Source: Clostridiales bacterium | GTDB taxonomy: Bacteria; Bacillota; Clostridia; Oscillospirales; Oscillospiraceae | Assembly (NCBI GenBank): GCA_012728025.1 | Contig: JAAYFX010000031.1 | Span: 1 to 13,298 of the forward strand | Direction of reading: 5' to 3' | Length of the DNA stretch: 13,298 nt | In this document: one piece after another, positions 1 to 7,302 of the stretch | Position numbering within the stretch: the first letter of the stretch is position 1 | How the letters are laid out: the number at the start of each line of letters is the position of its first letter | Notes under the pieces: model-generated | What the model saw: only the letters and a program-made list of their open reading frames with translations | Told to the model about the DNA's origin: nothing | The model's database searches: none | Position numbers and translations under genes: made by a program

Positions 1-891
1 GCCATGGATACCTGCGAAAAAATAAGCCGTTATCTTGACAGTGTCGGCTATGAGTGCCGTGTAATCGGTGTTCCAAAAACCATAGATAACGACCTTTTCG
101 GCACAGACCATTGCCCAGGCTTTGGCAGCGCCGCAAAATATATCGCCACCACCTGCATGGAAGTTTCAAAGGACGCCAGAGTATATGATACCGGCATGAT
201 AACTGTTATCGAAATTATGGGTCGTCACGCAGGCTGGCTTGCAGGCTCTGCCGCCCTTGCCAGCTATTGCGGTGCCGGTCCGGATTTAATTTATCTGCCG
301 GAAAAGCCCTTTGATATGGAAAAGTTTTATGCAGATGTGGAAAAAATCTATAAAGAGACGGGAAAGGCATTTATTGCTGTTTCCGAAGGGATACATTACG
401 CCGACGGAAGCTTTGTATCCGAGGCAAAAACCTCCGCAACAGACGGCTTTGGCCATGCTCAGTTGGGCGGACTTGCCGTACGCCTTGCCGATGCTCTTAA
501 AGAGCGCACCGGAGCGAAGGTTCGTGGTATAGAGCTAAGTTTGCTCCAGCGCTGCGGCGCTCATCTTGCCTCGAAGGTTGACCTTGATGAGGCAGTTTTG
601 GCGGGCAGCGCCGCTGTGGAAGCTGCCTTAAACGGCGAGAGCGGAAAAATGCTTGCCTTCGAGCGCCATGAGGAAAACGGCGAATACGTTTGCAAAACTA
701 AGCTTATTCCCTTAAAAGAAGTGGCAAACTTTGAAAAAAAGGTTCCCCTTGACTGGATAAGCCCCGAGGGCAATAACGTAACAGAGGATTTCATCCGCTA
801 TGCCCTGCCCCTTATCCAAGGTCAGCCCGAAAGAGTAACAGAACATTCTTTGCCCCGTTACGCAAGGCTTAAAAAGGTTTTGGCAAAATAA
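1..891 (+). CDS. pfp: 6-phosphofructokinase, probably pyrophosphate-dependent (C-terminal part, 5' end outside window)
   Basis: Phosphorylates fructose 6-phosphate to fructose 1,6-bisphosphate in cytosolic glycolysis. The reading frame is open to the left edge and the first visible residues, A-M-D-T, fit the family motif GGNDSMDT, so the ATG at 4 is internal and roughly the first 100 residues are missing. Counting from that Met, the catalytic motif PKTIDND lies at 24-30 and MGRHAGWL at 72-79. In ATP-dependent enzymes the residue before TIDND is Gly. Lys at this place, together with a MGR-x-AGWL motif, is characteristic of pyrophosphate-dependent enzymes, which are reversible and save ATP. The second diagnostic residue (Asp instead of Gly in GGND) falls outside the window, so PPi use is an inference. 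The gene converges on ribF, and the two share the terminator that follows it. Confidence 0.9.
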   Translation, partial: AMDTCEKISRYLDSVGYECRVIGVPKTIDNDLFGTDHCPGFGSAAKYIATTCMEVSKDARVYDTGMITVIEIMGRHAGWLAGSAALASYCGAGPDLIYLPEKPFDMEKFYADVEKIYKETGKAFIAVSEGIHYADGSFVSEAKTSATDGFGHAQLGGLAVRLADALKERTGAKVRGIELSLLQRCGAHLASKVDLDEAVLAGSAAVEAALNGESGKMLAFERHEENGEYVCKTKLIPLKEVANFEKKVPLDWISPEGNNVTEDFIRYALPLIQGQPERVTEHSLPRYARLKKVLAK

Positions 892-913
892 AAATTATTA
901 TACTTTAAAAAAT

Positions 914-942
914 GCTGCCGGTGATTATACCGGCAGCTTTTT
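914..942. terminator. Bidirectional intrinsic terminator between pfp and ribF
   Basis: A perfect 9-bp inverted repeat (GCTGCCGGT, 914-922, and ACCGGCAGC, 929-937) encloses a 6-nt loop. On the + strand it is followed by TTTTT (938-942). On the - strand it is followed by a T-run matching the A-run at 907-912. It can therefore end transcripts of both convergent genes: pfp from the left and the long rimP-ribF operon from the right. Confidence 0.88.
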
Positions 943-958
943 AAATTTATATCAGTTT

Positions 959-1870
959 TTAAAGATTTATAGAAGATAAAACTTCAATAGCCGCCTTACA
1001 GTCCTTTTTTATCTGAACCTTAAGCTCTTCGGCATCGCAAAACTTTTGCTCGGAACGCAGAAACTCATAAAATTCGATAGATACATATTCCCCGTAAAGG
1101 TCACCTTCAAAGTCCAAAATATATGTTTCGATACTAATCTCGTCTTTGCCGCCGAAGGTGGGGCGAACACCAACATTGGTAACCGAGGGTAAAAACCTGC
1201 CGCAAAAATAAACCTGAGTTGCATAAACTCCGTTTGCCGGAAGTATAAGACCGTTGGGGCATTTAAGATTTATGGTGGGACTGCCGATTTTCCTGCCCAC
1301 CTTATGTCCTTTTGAAACTATTCCCGCAAAAATATAAGGATGACCCAAAAAATAATTTGCCCTTGCTATATCCCCTCCGGCAATCAGCCCTCTTATATAT
1401 GTGGAGCTGACAGTTATACCATCCAAAGTAAACTTTGGTATTATATCGCAGCCAAGGCCAATCTCAGAGCAGTATGCGCTTATTTTTTCAGGGTTTCCCT
1501 CACCCTTGTAACCACAGCGAAAATCATGGCCTATAACCACATGGACGGCTCCATATTCCGAGACGATAAAATCAATAAAATCTTTCCAAGGCATTGTCAT
1601 TATGGCCTTGTCAAAGTGACAAAATATTACATCTTCCACGTCAAAAAAACGCTTAATTATGTCGGCTCTTGTTTCCATGCTGCCTATAAGGGGAACTTCG
1701 TATCCTGTAACTATGGACTCGGGGCTGACATCAAAGGATAAGACAGCAGGTGAAGCACCAATTTCCAAGGCTCGTTTTTTTGCCATATTAATAAGCTGGG
1801 CATGACCTTTATGCACCCCATCGAAAAATCCCAGAGCGACAACCGTTTTATTTACAGGAATAATAGACAT
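959..1870 (-). CDS. ribF: Bifunctional riboflavin kinase / FAD synthetase RibF
   Basis: Converts riboflavin to FMN with ATP and then adenylates FMN to FAD. The 303-residue length is normal for the two-domain prokaryotic enzyme. The N-terminal nucleotidyltransferase (FAD synthetase) domain shows GFFDGVHKGH at 14-23, GHDFRCG at 114-120 and SSTYIR at 155-160. The C-terminal riboflavin kinase domain begins near residue 182 and carries the SPTINL segment (197-202) with the PTxN motif, and IETYILDFEGDLYG near 247-260, whose Glu is the expected catalytic base. The start ATG is preceded by GGAGG six bases upstream. It is the last gene of the rimP operon, 79 nt after truB, and ends just before the bidirectional terminator. 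Confidence 0.96.
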   Translation of the reverse strand: MSIIPVNKTVVALGFFDGVHKGHAQLINMAKKRALEIGASPAVLSFDVSPESIVTGYEVPLIGSMETRADIIKRFFDVEDVIFCHFDKAIMTMPWKDFIDFIVSEYGAVHVVIGHDFRCGYKGEGNPEKISAYCSEIGLGCDIIPKFTLDGITVSSTYIRGLIAGGDIARANYFLGHPYIFAGIVSKGHKVGRKIGSPTINLKCPNGLILPANGVYATQVYFCGRFLPSVTNVGVRPTFGGKDEISIETYILDFEGDLYGEYVSIEFYEFLRSEQKFCDAEELKVQIKKDCKAAIEVLSSINL

Positions 1871-1882
1871 ACGTGACCTCCG

Positions 1883-1932
1883 TGCGGCATTTGCACCGCA
1901 GACCTAATAAACAGGTGCCGAAATACGGCGCC
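1883..1932 (-). other. Two inverted repeats in the truB-ribF gap
   Basis: The 79-nt space between truB and ribF holds two potential hairpins. One has 7-bp arms with one G-U pair (1914-1920 with 1926-1932, loop of 5). The other has 5-bp arms TGCGG/CCGCA (1883-1887 with 1896-1900, loop of 8) and ends two bases before the ribF Shine-Dalgarno sequence on the mRNA. Neither is followed by a T-run on the - strand, so they do not look like intrinsic terminators. They could be mRNA processing or stability elements, or modulate ribF translation; no function is shown by sequence alone. Confidence 0.45.
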
Positions 1933-1949
1933 TTCTATAACTTTAGTCA

Positions 1950-2819
1950 TTAAACCTCAAAAAAGCTTTTTATAGTGCTCATAACTCCATCTTTCGCCAA
2001 GGCAAGCATCAAAAAGCTGCCATCATCGGCATAGGCTCTGTATGTTCCATCAGGAACAGAAGTCTCAAAGGAATTACCGCAAAGGCATTTTCTTTTTTGC
2101 TGCTCTGTTAATGTCAGTGGCTTATATTCTGAAAAAAGACTGTCCACAGACAAAAAACAGCTTTCAAGGCTGCCATTTTGAGAATGCTCGGATATTTGCT
2201 CCATTGTGTAGGCATCTGCAACGGAAAAACTCCCTGATTTTTCCCGCCGGAGGGCGGAAAGTGCCCCGCCCACACCAAGCCTTTGGCCAATATCATGGCA
2301 GAGGGTTCTTATATATGTTCCTTTTGAGCAGACAATCCGAAAGAGAAAATCTCCCTCTCTTTCGGCTTCTAAGTCAAGCTTTTTTATTGTAACCGTACGC
2401 TTTTCCCTTTCCACCTCAAGGCCCTGACGAGCAAGCTCATAGAGTTTTTTCCCCTTAAGCTTTACAGCAGAATACATAGGCGGAATTTGACTTATCTCAC
2501 CGGTAAATTCCGGAAGAACAGCATAAAGTTCCTGTTTTGTAATGGTTTTATCAGAGCTTTGGAGAATGTTCCCCGTTATATCCTGAGTGTCCGTTACAAT
2601 TCCAAAGCGAAAATGAGCAAAATATTCCTTCTCCTGACTTTCTGCAAACTGAACCGCCCTTGTAGCCCTGCCCACAAATATCACCAGCAGCCCTGTTGCC
2701 ATAGGGTCAAGAGTTCCGGCGTGTCCGATGCGTCTTTCGCCCAAAATCCCCCGCAGCTTTGCCACTACGTCATGGCTTGTCCAGCCGGAAGGCTTATCTA
2801 TGAGGAGGATGCCGTTCAT
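1950..2819 (-). CDS. truB: tRNA pseudouridine(55) synthase TruB
   Basis: Isomerises U55 in the T-loop of most tRNAs to pseudouridine. The 289-residue length is typical. Family motifs are present in order: the N-terminal GILLIDKPSGWTSHD (3-17), the catalytic GHAGTLDPMATGLL with Asp38 as nucleophile, PMYSAVKLKGKKLYELAR (114-131), and KGTYIRTL (166-173). The C-terminal part from about residue 215 would be the small TruB_C/PUA-like RNA-binding domain. The start ATG overlaps the nrnA stop as ATGA (4 nt), which points to translational coupling with nrnA. Confidence 0.96.
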   Translation of the reverse strand: MNGILLIDKPSGWTSHDVVAKLRGILGERRIGHAGTLDPMATGLLVIFVGRATRAVQFAESQEKEYFAHFRFGIVTDTQDITGNILQSSDKTITKQELYAVLPEFTGEISQIPPMYSAVKLKGKKLYELARQGLEVEREKRTVTIKKLDLEAEREGDFLFRIVCSKGTYIRTLCHDIGQRLGVGGALSALRREKSGSFSVADAYTMEQISEHSQNGSLESCFLSVDSLFSEYKPLTLTEQQKRKCLCGNSFETSVPDGTYRAYADDGSFLMLALAKDGVMSTIKSFFEV

Positions 2820-3745
2820 TCATATTCCTTCCCTATTGCCTCAATAAGCATGGCCTCTGCCTCAAGGCAGCTTTTTTTAATAGAGCAACCGGCAGCCATT
2901 GCGTGGCCGCCCCCTCCAAAAAGGGCACAAATATTTGAAGCGTTAACTATACCATTAGTGCGCAGGGAAACTTTACAAAAGCCCTTGTCACCTTCCTTAA
3001 TAACAATGCTTGTGTGTGCCCCCTCAACCCTTCCGGGCAAAGAAGCTATGTCTTGACAGTCTTTTTCCTCTGCTCCGGCTTCTTCCAGCATCTTTTTTGT
3101 AACTATTGAAACAACCGTTTTGTCCTCATGGTGATAACGCAAAGATGAGAAAATCATCCCCTCAAGAGCAAGGCGGGCTCTGGAGCTTGTGCGGAATAAA
3201 AGCTTGTTTAAAAACTGGGTTTTAGCCCCTGCATCAAAAAGCAAAGCTGCCGCCCTGTGGGTGTCGGCATTGGTGTTTCCGTATACAAAGCAGCCCGTAT
3301 CAGTGGAAACCGCAATATACAAAAGGTCAGCCAAAACCGAGTCCAGCTCACAAAGCTCCTTGCTAAGCTCTAAAACAACCTCCCCACAGGAGGAGCGGTC
3401 CATAAGCAGAGTTTCCTTTGCGTAAAAGGTGTTTGATAAGTGGTGGTCTATGCAAAGGTCAACCTCGCCCTCAAAGCCCTTGGGGAAAAGCTTAGCATCC
3501 GCAAGGTCGACGGCAATAACATATTTGGGCTTATAACCCTCGGCTTCAATATAAGGCTCGGCCGCCCAGTCATAGCTATCTGAAAACTGGGGGTTGTTGT
3601 ATAAAAATGCATTTTTCCCCGCCTTACGCAGAGCATAGCAAAGCCCTGCGCCGGAGCCTATTGTGTCTCCGTCCGGCCTTTGGTGGGTGAGTATCAGAAA
3701 ATCGTCCTGTTCAAGCAGTCTTTCTGCCGCTTCTTTAATCGTCAA
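2816..3745 (-). CDS. nrnA: DHH/DHHA1 phosphoesterase NrnA (nano-RNase / pAp phosphatase)
   Basis: Bifunctional enzyme family that degrades 2-5 nt RNAs and dephosphorylates 3'-phosphoadenosine 5'-phosphate, using two metal ions. Counted from the TTG start (309 aa), the metal-binding motifs are H21-Q-R-P-D25-G-D27, Asp80 in AVDLAD, DHH at 100-102 and Asp149 in STDTG. The DHHA1 substrate-binding loop GGGGHAMAAG is at 277-286. I prefer the TTG at 3743-3745 because GGAGGGG lies 7 nt upstream and the protein then starts about 20 residues before the LTHQRPDGD motif, as in the family. An ATG at 3767-3769 (317 aa, weaker AGGA site) is possible. The gene overlaps rbfA by 11 nt (35 with the ATG) and truB by 4 nt. 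It sits in this operon in many Firmicutes. Confidence 0.93.
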   Translation of the reverse strand: MTIKEAAERLLEQDDFLILTHQRPDGDTIGSGAGLCYALRKAGKNAFLYNNPQFSDSYDWAAEPYIEAEGYKPKYVIAVDLADAKLFPKGFEGEVDLCIDHHLSNTFYAKETLLMDRSSCGEVVLELSKELCELDSVLADLLYIAVSTDTGCFVYGNTNADTHRAAALLFDAGAKTQFLNKLLFRTSSRARLALEGMIFSSLRYHHEDKTVVSIVTKKMLEEAGAEEKDCQDIASLPGRVEGAHTSIVIKEGDKGFCKVSLRTNGIVNASNICALFGGGGHAMAAGCSIKKSCLEAEAMLIEAIGKEYE

Positions 3746-4127
3746 GCTTTTTCCCCTCCATACCCTCATCCTGTTCCTTTTGCTTTATGAACCCAGGGGC
3801 GCTTATAATTTTGTTTATATGTGCGCCGTGCTCGATAGAGTCGTCAAGCTCGAAGATAAGCTCCGGCGTATAACGCAGGCTAAGCTTTTTTGAAAGCTCC
3901 CGCCGCAGCCAGCCAGAAGCAGACTTAAGTCCTTTTTTTAGTTCTTTTTCGTTTTCCAGCCCATAAACGCTCACATATACCTTGCAGTAACGCAAATCTC
4001 CCGTTGTTTCGGTTCTTGTTACGCTTAGCATCCCCTGATTTACTCTGGGGTCTTTTATCGAACGCAAAAGCTCGCTTAAAACGATTCTTATATCATCATT
4101 GGTTCTATCAATTCTGTATCCTGACAT
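3735..4127 (-). CDS. rbfA: 30S ribosome-binding factor RbfA
   Basis: Cold-shock-linked assembly factor that binds the 30S subunit and helps mature the 5' end of 16S rRNA. The 130-residue protein is a single type II KH-like domain. It shows the N-terminal R-I-D-R-T-N-D-D-I-R segment, the IKDPRV motif (24-29), the central strands RYCKVYVSVYG (46-56), and the SASG turn (69-72) before WLRREL, which matches the family's AxG kink. The last 20 residues are charged and probably disordered. The ATG is preceded by GGAGG with 6-nt spacing. It follows infB after a 117-nt gap, the largest in the operon, and its 3' end overlaps nrnA. Confidence 0.95.
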   Translation of the reverse strand: MSGYRIDRTNDDIRIVLSELLRSIKDPRVNQGMLSVTRTETTGDLRYCKVYVSVYGLENEKELKKGLKSASGWLRRELSKKLSLRYTPELIFELDDSIEHGAHINKIISAPGFIKQKEQDEGMEGKKLDD

Positions 4128-4153
4128 ATCCTGCCTCCTGTATCGGATTTAAG

Positions 4154-4195
4154 AGCCGGCACTACCTGTATTCTATTGTGTGCGGAATACCGGCT
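4154..4195 (-). other. Imperfect hairpin in the infB-rbfA gap
   Basis: Outer arms AGCCGG (4154-4159) and CCGGCT (4190-4195) and inner arms TATTC (4169-4173) and GAATA (4185-4189) can form one bulged stem in the transcript. On the - strand no T-run follows, so it is not a standard terminator. It ends about 26 nt before the rbfA start codon and lies in the only gap of more than 100 nt in the operon. The rest of 4128-4244 contains the rbfA ribosome binding site and nothing else recognisable. Confidence 0.45.
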
Positions 4196-4244
4196 TATTT
4201 ACCTTAATTTGTCCCAAACATACGGCATTTCTGGTTTTTACAGC

Positions 4245-6557
4245 TTAAACCTCAATTTGTTCCATTATGAAAGCTTCAATAACGTCGCCTTCTTTAACAT
4301 CGTTAAAGTTTTCTATGCTTATACCGCATTCGTAGTTTGTGGCAACTTCTTTAACGTCGTCTTTAAAGCGCCGCAGAGAGGAAAGCTCGCCCTCGAAGAT
4401 AACCACATTGTCACGCAGAACACGAACACTGGAGTTTCTTGTAATCTTTCCGTCTAAAACATAACTGCCGCAAACCGTTCCAATCTTTGAAATTTTAATT
4501 ATCTGGCGAACTTCGGCATGGCCTATGACAACTTCCTTGTACTTGGGAGCAAGCATACCCTTCATGGCGGATTCAATTTCGTTTATGCAGTCATAGATTA
4601 CCCGATACATACGTATATCAACGTTGGACCTTGCGGCGTAGTCACGGGCGGCGGCATCCGGCCGAACGTTAAAGCCGACTATCAAAGCGCCGCTTGTTGC
4701 CGCAAGCATAACGTCAGATTCGCTGACAGCGCCCACAGCGCAATGGATAACACGAACACGAACTTCATCATTTGTGAGCTTCTGCAAAGAGGCTTTAACA
4801 GCCTCGGCGCTGCCCTGAACGTCTGCCTTGACGATTATGTTGAAGTCTTTAATTTCGCCCTGCTGTATCTGGGCAAAGAGGTCCTCGAGAGATACCTTTT
4901 TAGGTGCACCTATAAGAGCGTCCTTATTCTGCTGCTTTCTCTGAGCCACAAGCTCCCGAGCCATACGCTCATCATCAACGGCGTTGAAGGTGTCTCCCGC
5001 ACCGGGAACCTCGGACATACCGGTTATTTCCACAGGTACGGAAGGCCCCGCCTCTGTAACACGGACTCCCTTGTCGTTTGTCATAACACGCACATGACCC
5101 ACAGCCGTTCCGGCAATTATGGTGTCTCCCTGTTTAAGGGTGCCGTTTTGAACGAGTACGGTCATAATGGGGCCGCAGCCCTTATCAAGACGTGCTTCGA
5201 TAACAGTTCCTCTTGCCCTGCGGTTGGGGTTTGCCTTAAGTTCACGCATTTCAGCGGAAAGGGCAACCATTTCCAAAAGCTTATCAACACCGTCTCCGGT
5301 TTTTGCCGATATGGGGCAAATAATAGTGTCTCCGCCCCACTCTTCGCTGACAAGCTCATGCTCTGTAAGCTGCTGTTTTATACGCTCAGGGTTTGCTGTG
5401 GGTTTATCCATTTTATTTATAGCAACAATAATTGGGATTTCAGCTGCCTTTGCGTGGTTTATTGATTCGATAGTCTGGGGCATTATGCCATCATCCGCCG
5501 CAACAACAAGGATGGCAACATCCGTCACGCTGGCTCCTCTGGCTCGCATTGAAGTGAAAGCCTCATGGCCGGGGGTATCTAAAAATGTGATGGGGCTGCC
5601 GTTTACCTCAATGCGGTAGGCACCGATGTGCTGAGTTATGCCACCGGCCTCTCCGCTGACCACATTGGCCTCTCTTATGCGGTCAAGCAGGCTGGTTTTT
5701 CCATGGTCAACGTGACCCATAACCACAACCACAGGGGCTCTTGAAATAAGCTCATCGGGGCTATCCTCACGGTCATCTATGAGTCTTTCCTCAACGGTGA
5801 CTATAACTTCCTTTTCAACCTTGCAGCCCATTTCCATGGCCACAAGAGCGGCAGTTTCATAATCTATAACGTCAGATAAGGAGGCCATGGTGCCAAGCTT
5901 TATAAGCTGGCGAACAACCTCTGCCCCCGTCTTTTTCATCCGGCTTGCAAGCTCTCCCACATTAATTTCATCGGGAATATATACTTTTAAGGGAGCCTTT
6001 TTCGCAATCTCAAACTGGAGTTTCTGGATTTTATCCCTCTCCTCCTGTCTTCTTTTTGCGCTGGGAACCTGACGATTTCTGTTTTTATTGGTAAATTTCT
6101 CCTTGCCACGTTGGAGGTTTTGAGCCTTTTCCGGAACAAGTCTTTCAATGCGCTCGTCATATTTTGCTATATTGACAGTTGCGCCACGAGTGTCTATAAC
6201 ACGCTTTTCCGGCACTGCTTTTGGGGTGTGGGGCTTTTTCTCCTCACGTTTTTTCGCAGGCTGCGCCGCAGGTGTGGCGGCAGATGCACCACCACTCCCC
6301 TGTGCGGGTTTTTCCGCAGGTTTGTCATTTGAAGTCTGCTTAGGCTTTTCAGATACTTCAAAAACCTCAGCAAGGTCATCTATCTGATTGTTATGGGTAA
6401 GATATTCAAAAATAAGGTCAAGCTCTTTCTCCTCCAAAACCTGCATATGGTTTTTTGGGGGGCTTGCATAGTCAGACAAAATCTTAGATATGTCCTTGGA
6501 GCTGAGCTTAAAGTCCTTTGCTACCTCGTGAACCCTGTATTTTATAAGTGTACTCAT
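4245..6557 (-). CDS. infB: Translation initiation factor IF-2
   Basis: GTPase that places initiator fMet-tRNA on the 30S subunit and promotes 50S joining. The 770-residue length is usual for Firmicutes. The N-terminus (1-60) has the IF2_N fold typical of the factor, then a low-complexity Ala/Pro/Lys/Glu-rich linker (about 70-190) and a second IF2_N domain (about 190-250). The GTPase motifs are intact: G1 GHVDHGKT (281-288), G2 GGITQHIGAY (305-314), G3 DTPGHEAF (327-334), G4 NKMDK (381-385) and G5 SAKTG (417-421). Domain II, the IF-2 domain 3 region (with VKADVQGSAEA) and the C-terminal fMet-tRNA-binding barrel follow. AGGAGG lies 8 nt before the ATG, inside ylxQ, and the start overlaps the ylxQ stop as ATGA. 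Confidence 0.98.
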   Translation of the reverse strand: MSTLIKYRVHEVAKDFKLSSKDISKILSDYASPPKNHMQVLEEKELDLIFEYLTHNNQIDDLAEVFEVSEKPKQTSNDKPAEKPAQGSGGASAATPAAQPAKKREEKKPHTPKAVPEKRVIDTRGATVNIAKYDERIERLVPEKAQNLQRGKEKFTNKNRNRQVPSAKRRQEERDKIQKLQFEIAKKAPLKVYIPDEINVGELASRMKKTGAEVVRQLIKLGTMASLSDVIDYETAALVAMEMGCKVEKEVIVTVEERLIDDREDSPDELISRAPVVVVMGHVDHGKTSLLDRIREANVVSGEAGGITQHIGAYRIEVNGSPITFLDTPGHEAFTSMRARGASVTDVAILVVAADDGIMPQTIESINHAKAAEIPIIVAINKMDKPTANPERIKQQLTEHELVSEEWGGDTIICPISAKTGDGVDKLLEMVALSAEMRELKANPNRRARGTVIEARLDKGCGPIMTVLVQNGTLKQGDTIIAGTAVGHVRVMTNDKGVRVTEAGPSVPVEITGMSEVPGAGDTFNAVDDERMARELVAQRKQQNKDALIGAPKKVSLEDLFAQIQQGEIKDFNIIVKADVQGSAEAVKASLQKLTNDEVRVRVIHCAVGAVSESDVMLAATSGALIVGFNVRPDAAARDYAARSNVDIRMYRVIYDCINEIESAMKGMLAPKYKEVVIGHAEVRQIIKISKIGTVCGSYVLDGKITRNSSVRVLRDNVVIFEGELSSLRRFKDDVKEVATNYECGISIENFNDVKEGDVIEAFIMEQIEV

Positions 6558-7009
6558 TTATTCTTCCTCCTCTTACCCGATTTAGCGTCTTTAACGGTCC
6601 TGCCCATTTTTTTGTTCCTGTCGTGTGCCAAAGCCTCCCGCTTTCGAGTTTTTGCTTTTTCATTTTTAAGCATCAGAAGCTCTGCCGTGTCCTTATAGGA
6701 ATCACTTCTGTCGCACAAGGATGACATGAAAACAGCCGCCAGCCCTATGTCCGTAATAGCGGCCATTGCGCAATCGGAAGAGCCAACCGCAGAGGATAGC
6801 TCCAGCTTTGAATAAGGCAGGGTGACAAGGGGCGTTTGCGTAGAGTATATGAAGCCCTCGGCACGGCGGCGGGCATTTTCCGACGCATCAGAGGCTAAAA
6901 GCAACACCCTTGCCTTACCGGCTCTTACCGCCGCTCCGGAGTTCGTCTCTCCGGATTGCAAAGCTCCGGCCTTTTTCGCAAGGCCAAGGTAACCCAGTGT
7001 TTTATCCAT
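6554..7009 (-). CDS. ylxQ: L7Ae/L30e-family RNA-binding protein YlxQ with a basic C-terminal extension
   Basis: Member of the L7Ae/L30e/S12e/Gadd45 family, which binds kink-turn RNA; the cellular role of YlxQ is not settled. The 151-residue protein starts at the ATG at 7007-7009, chosen because GGAGG precedes it and the family begins with this short K-T-L-G-Y-L-G-L-A-K-K-A-G segment; an upstream in-frame ATG at 7087 would lie inside ylxR and has no support. The core (1-98) shows SGETNSG (19-25) and VLLLASDASENARR (35-48). Residues 100-151 form a Lys/Arg-rich tail absent from the usual ~100-residue YlxQ. It overlaps ylxR by 8 nt and infB by 4 nt. Confidence 0.88.
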   Translation of the reverse strand: MDKTLGYLGLAKKAGALQSGETNSGAAVRAGKARVLLLASDASENARRRAEGFIYSTQTPLVTLPYSKLELSSAVGSSDCAMAAITDIGLAAVFMSSLCDRSDSYKDTAELLMLKNEKAKTRKREALAHDRNKKMGRTVKDAKSGKRRKNK

Positions 7010-7271
7010 TCTCCGCCTCCATCTGCTCTTCAAGCTGAGCGTAAATTTCCTCAGGAATGGAAACTTCCAGCGAACGTTCAAGGGCACGGCTTTTAATAGC
7101 CTTTTTTAAACAAAGGGGATTTTGACAAAGATAAGCTCCTCTCCCAGACGCTTTACCTTTAAAATCAAGGGAAATTTCAGCCTTGGGTGACCTTACAACC
7201 CGTATAAGCTCACGCTTTGGCTTCATCTCTCGGCAGCCGGTACACTGTCGCATAGGAATTTTTTTAGGCAC
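7002..7271 (-). CDS. ylxR: YlxR/RnpM family RNA-binding protein
   Basis: Small RNA-binding protein of the nusA-infB operon; in Bacillus subtilis YlxR has been linked to RNase P (RnpM). Family features are present: R-x-C-x-x-C near the N-terminus (Cys10, Cys13), the GRGAYLC motif (43-49) and a further Cys54. I choose the GTG at 7269-7271 (89 aa) because GGGAGG lies 8 nt upstream. The in-frame GTG at 7278-7280 would directly abut that same Shine-Dalgarno sequence, leaving no spacing. The gene follows nusA by about 31 nt and its stop codon lies inside the start region of ylxQ. Confidence 0.9.
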   Translation of the reverse strand: MPKKIPMRQCTGCREMKPKRELIRVVRSPKAEISLDFKGKASGRGAYLCQNPLCLKKAIKSRALERSLEVSIPEEIYAQLEEQMEAENG

Positions 7272-7302
7272 AACGGCCACCTCCCATTATTTTTTGTGTT
7301 AA

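Noticed and set aside
1340..1741. + strand reading frame of 133 codons opposite ribF
   Set aside because: Fully antisense to the conserved ribF FAD synthetase domain, with no ribosome binding site or recognisable domain.
1871..1949. FMN riboswitch upstream of ribF
   Set aside because: The gap is only 79 nt, has just two simple hairpins and lacks the six-helix FMN aptamer signature; ribF here is inside an operon.
2487..3056. + strand reading frame of 189 codons across the nrnA-truB junction
   Set aside because: Antisense to two well-supported genes, and its sequence resembles no family.
4199..4228. Nine-codon frame in the infB-rbfA gap (- strand)
   Set aside because: It has no ribosome binding site and no link to a regulatory structure; frames of this length arise by chance.
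4518..5465. Long + strand reading frame of 315 codons opposite infB
   Set aside because: It lies entirely antisense to the GTPase core and following domains of infB, has Cys/His/Asn-rich composition without any family motif, and is best explained as a shadow of infB codon usage.
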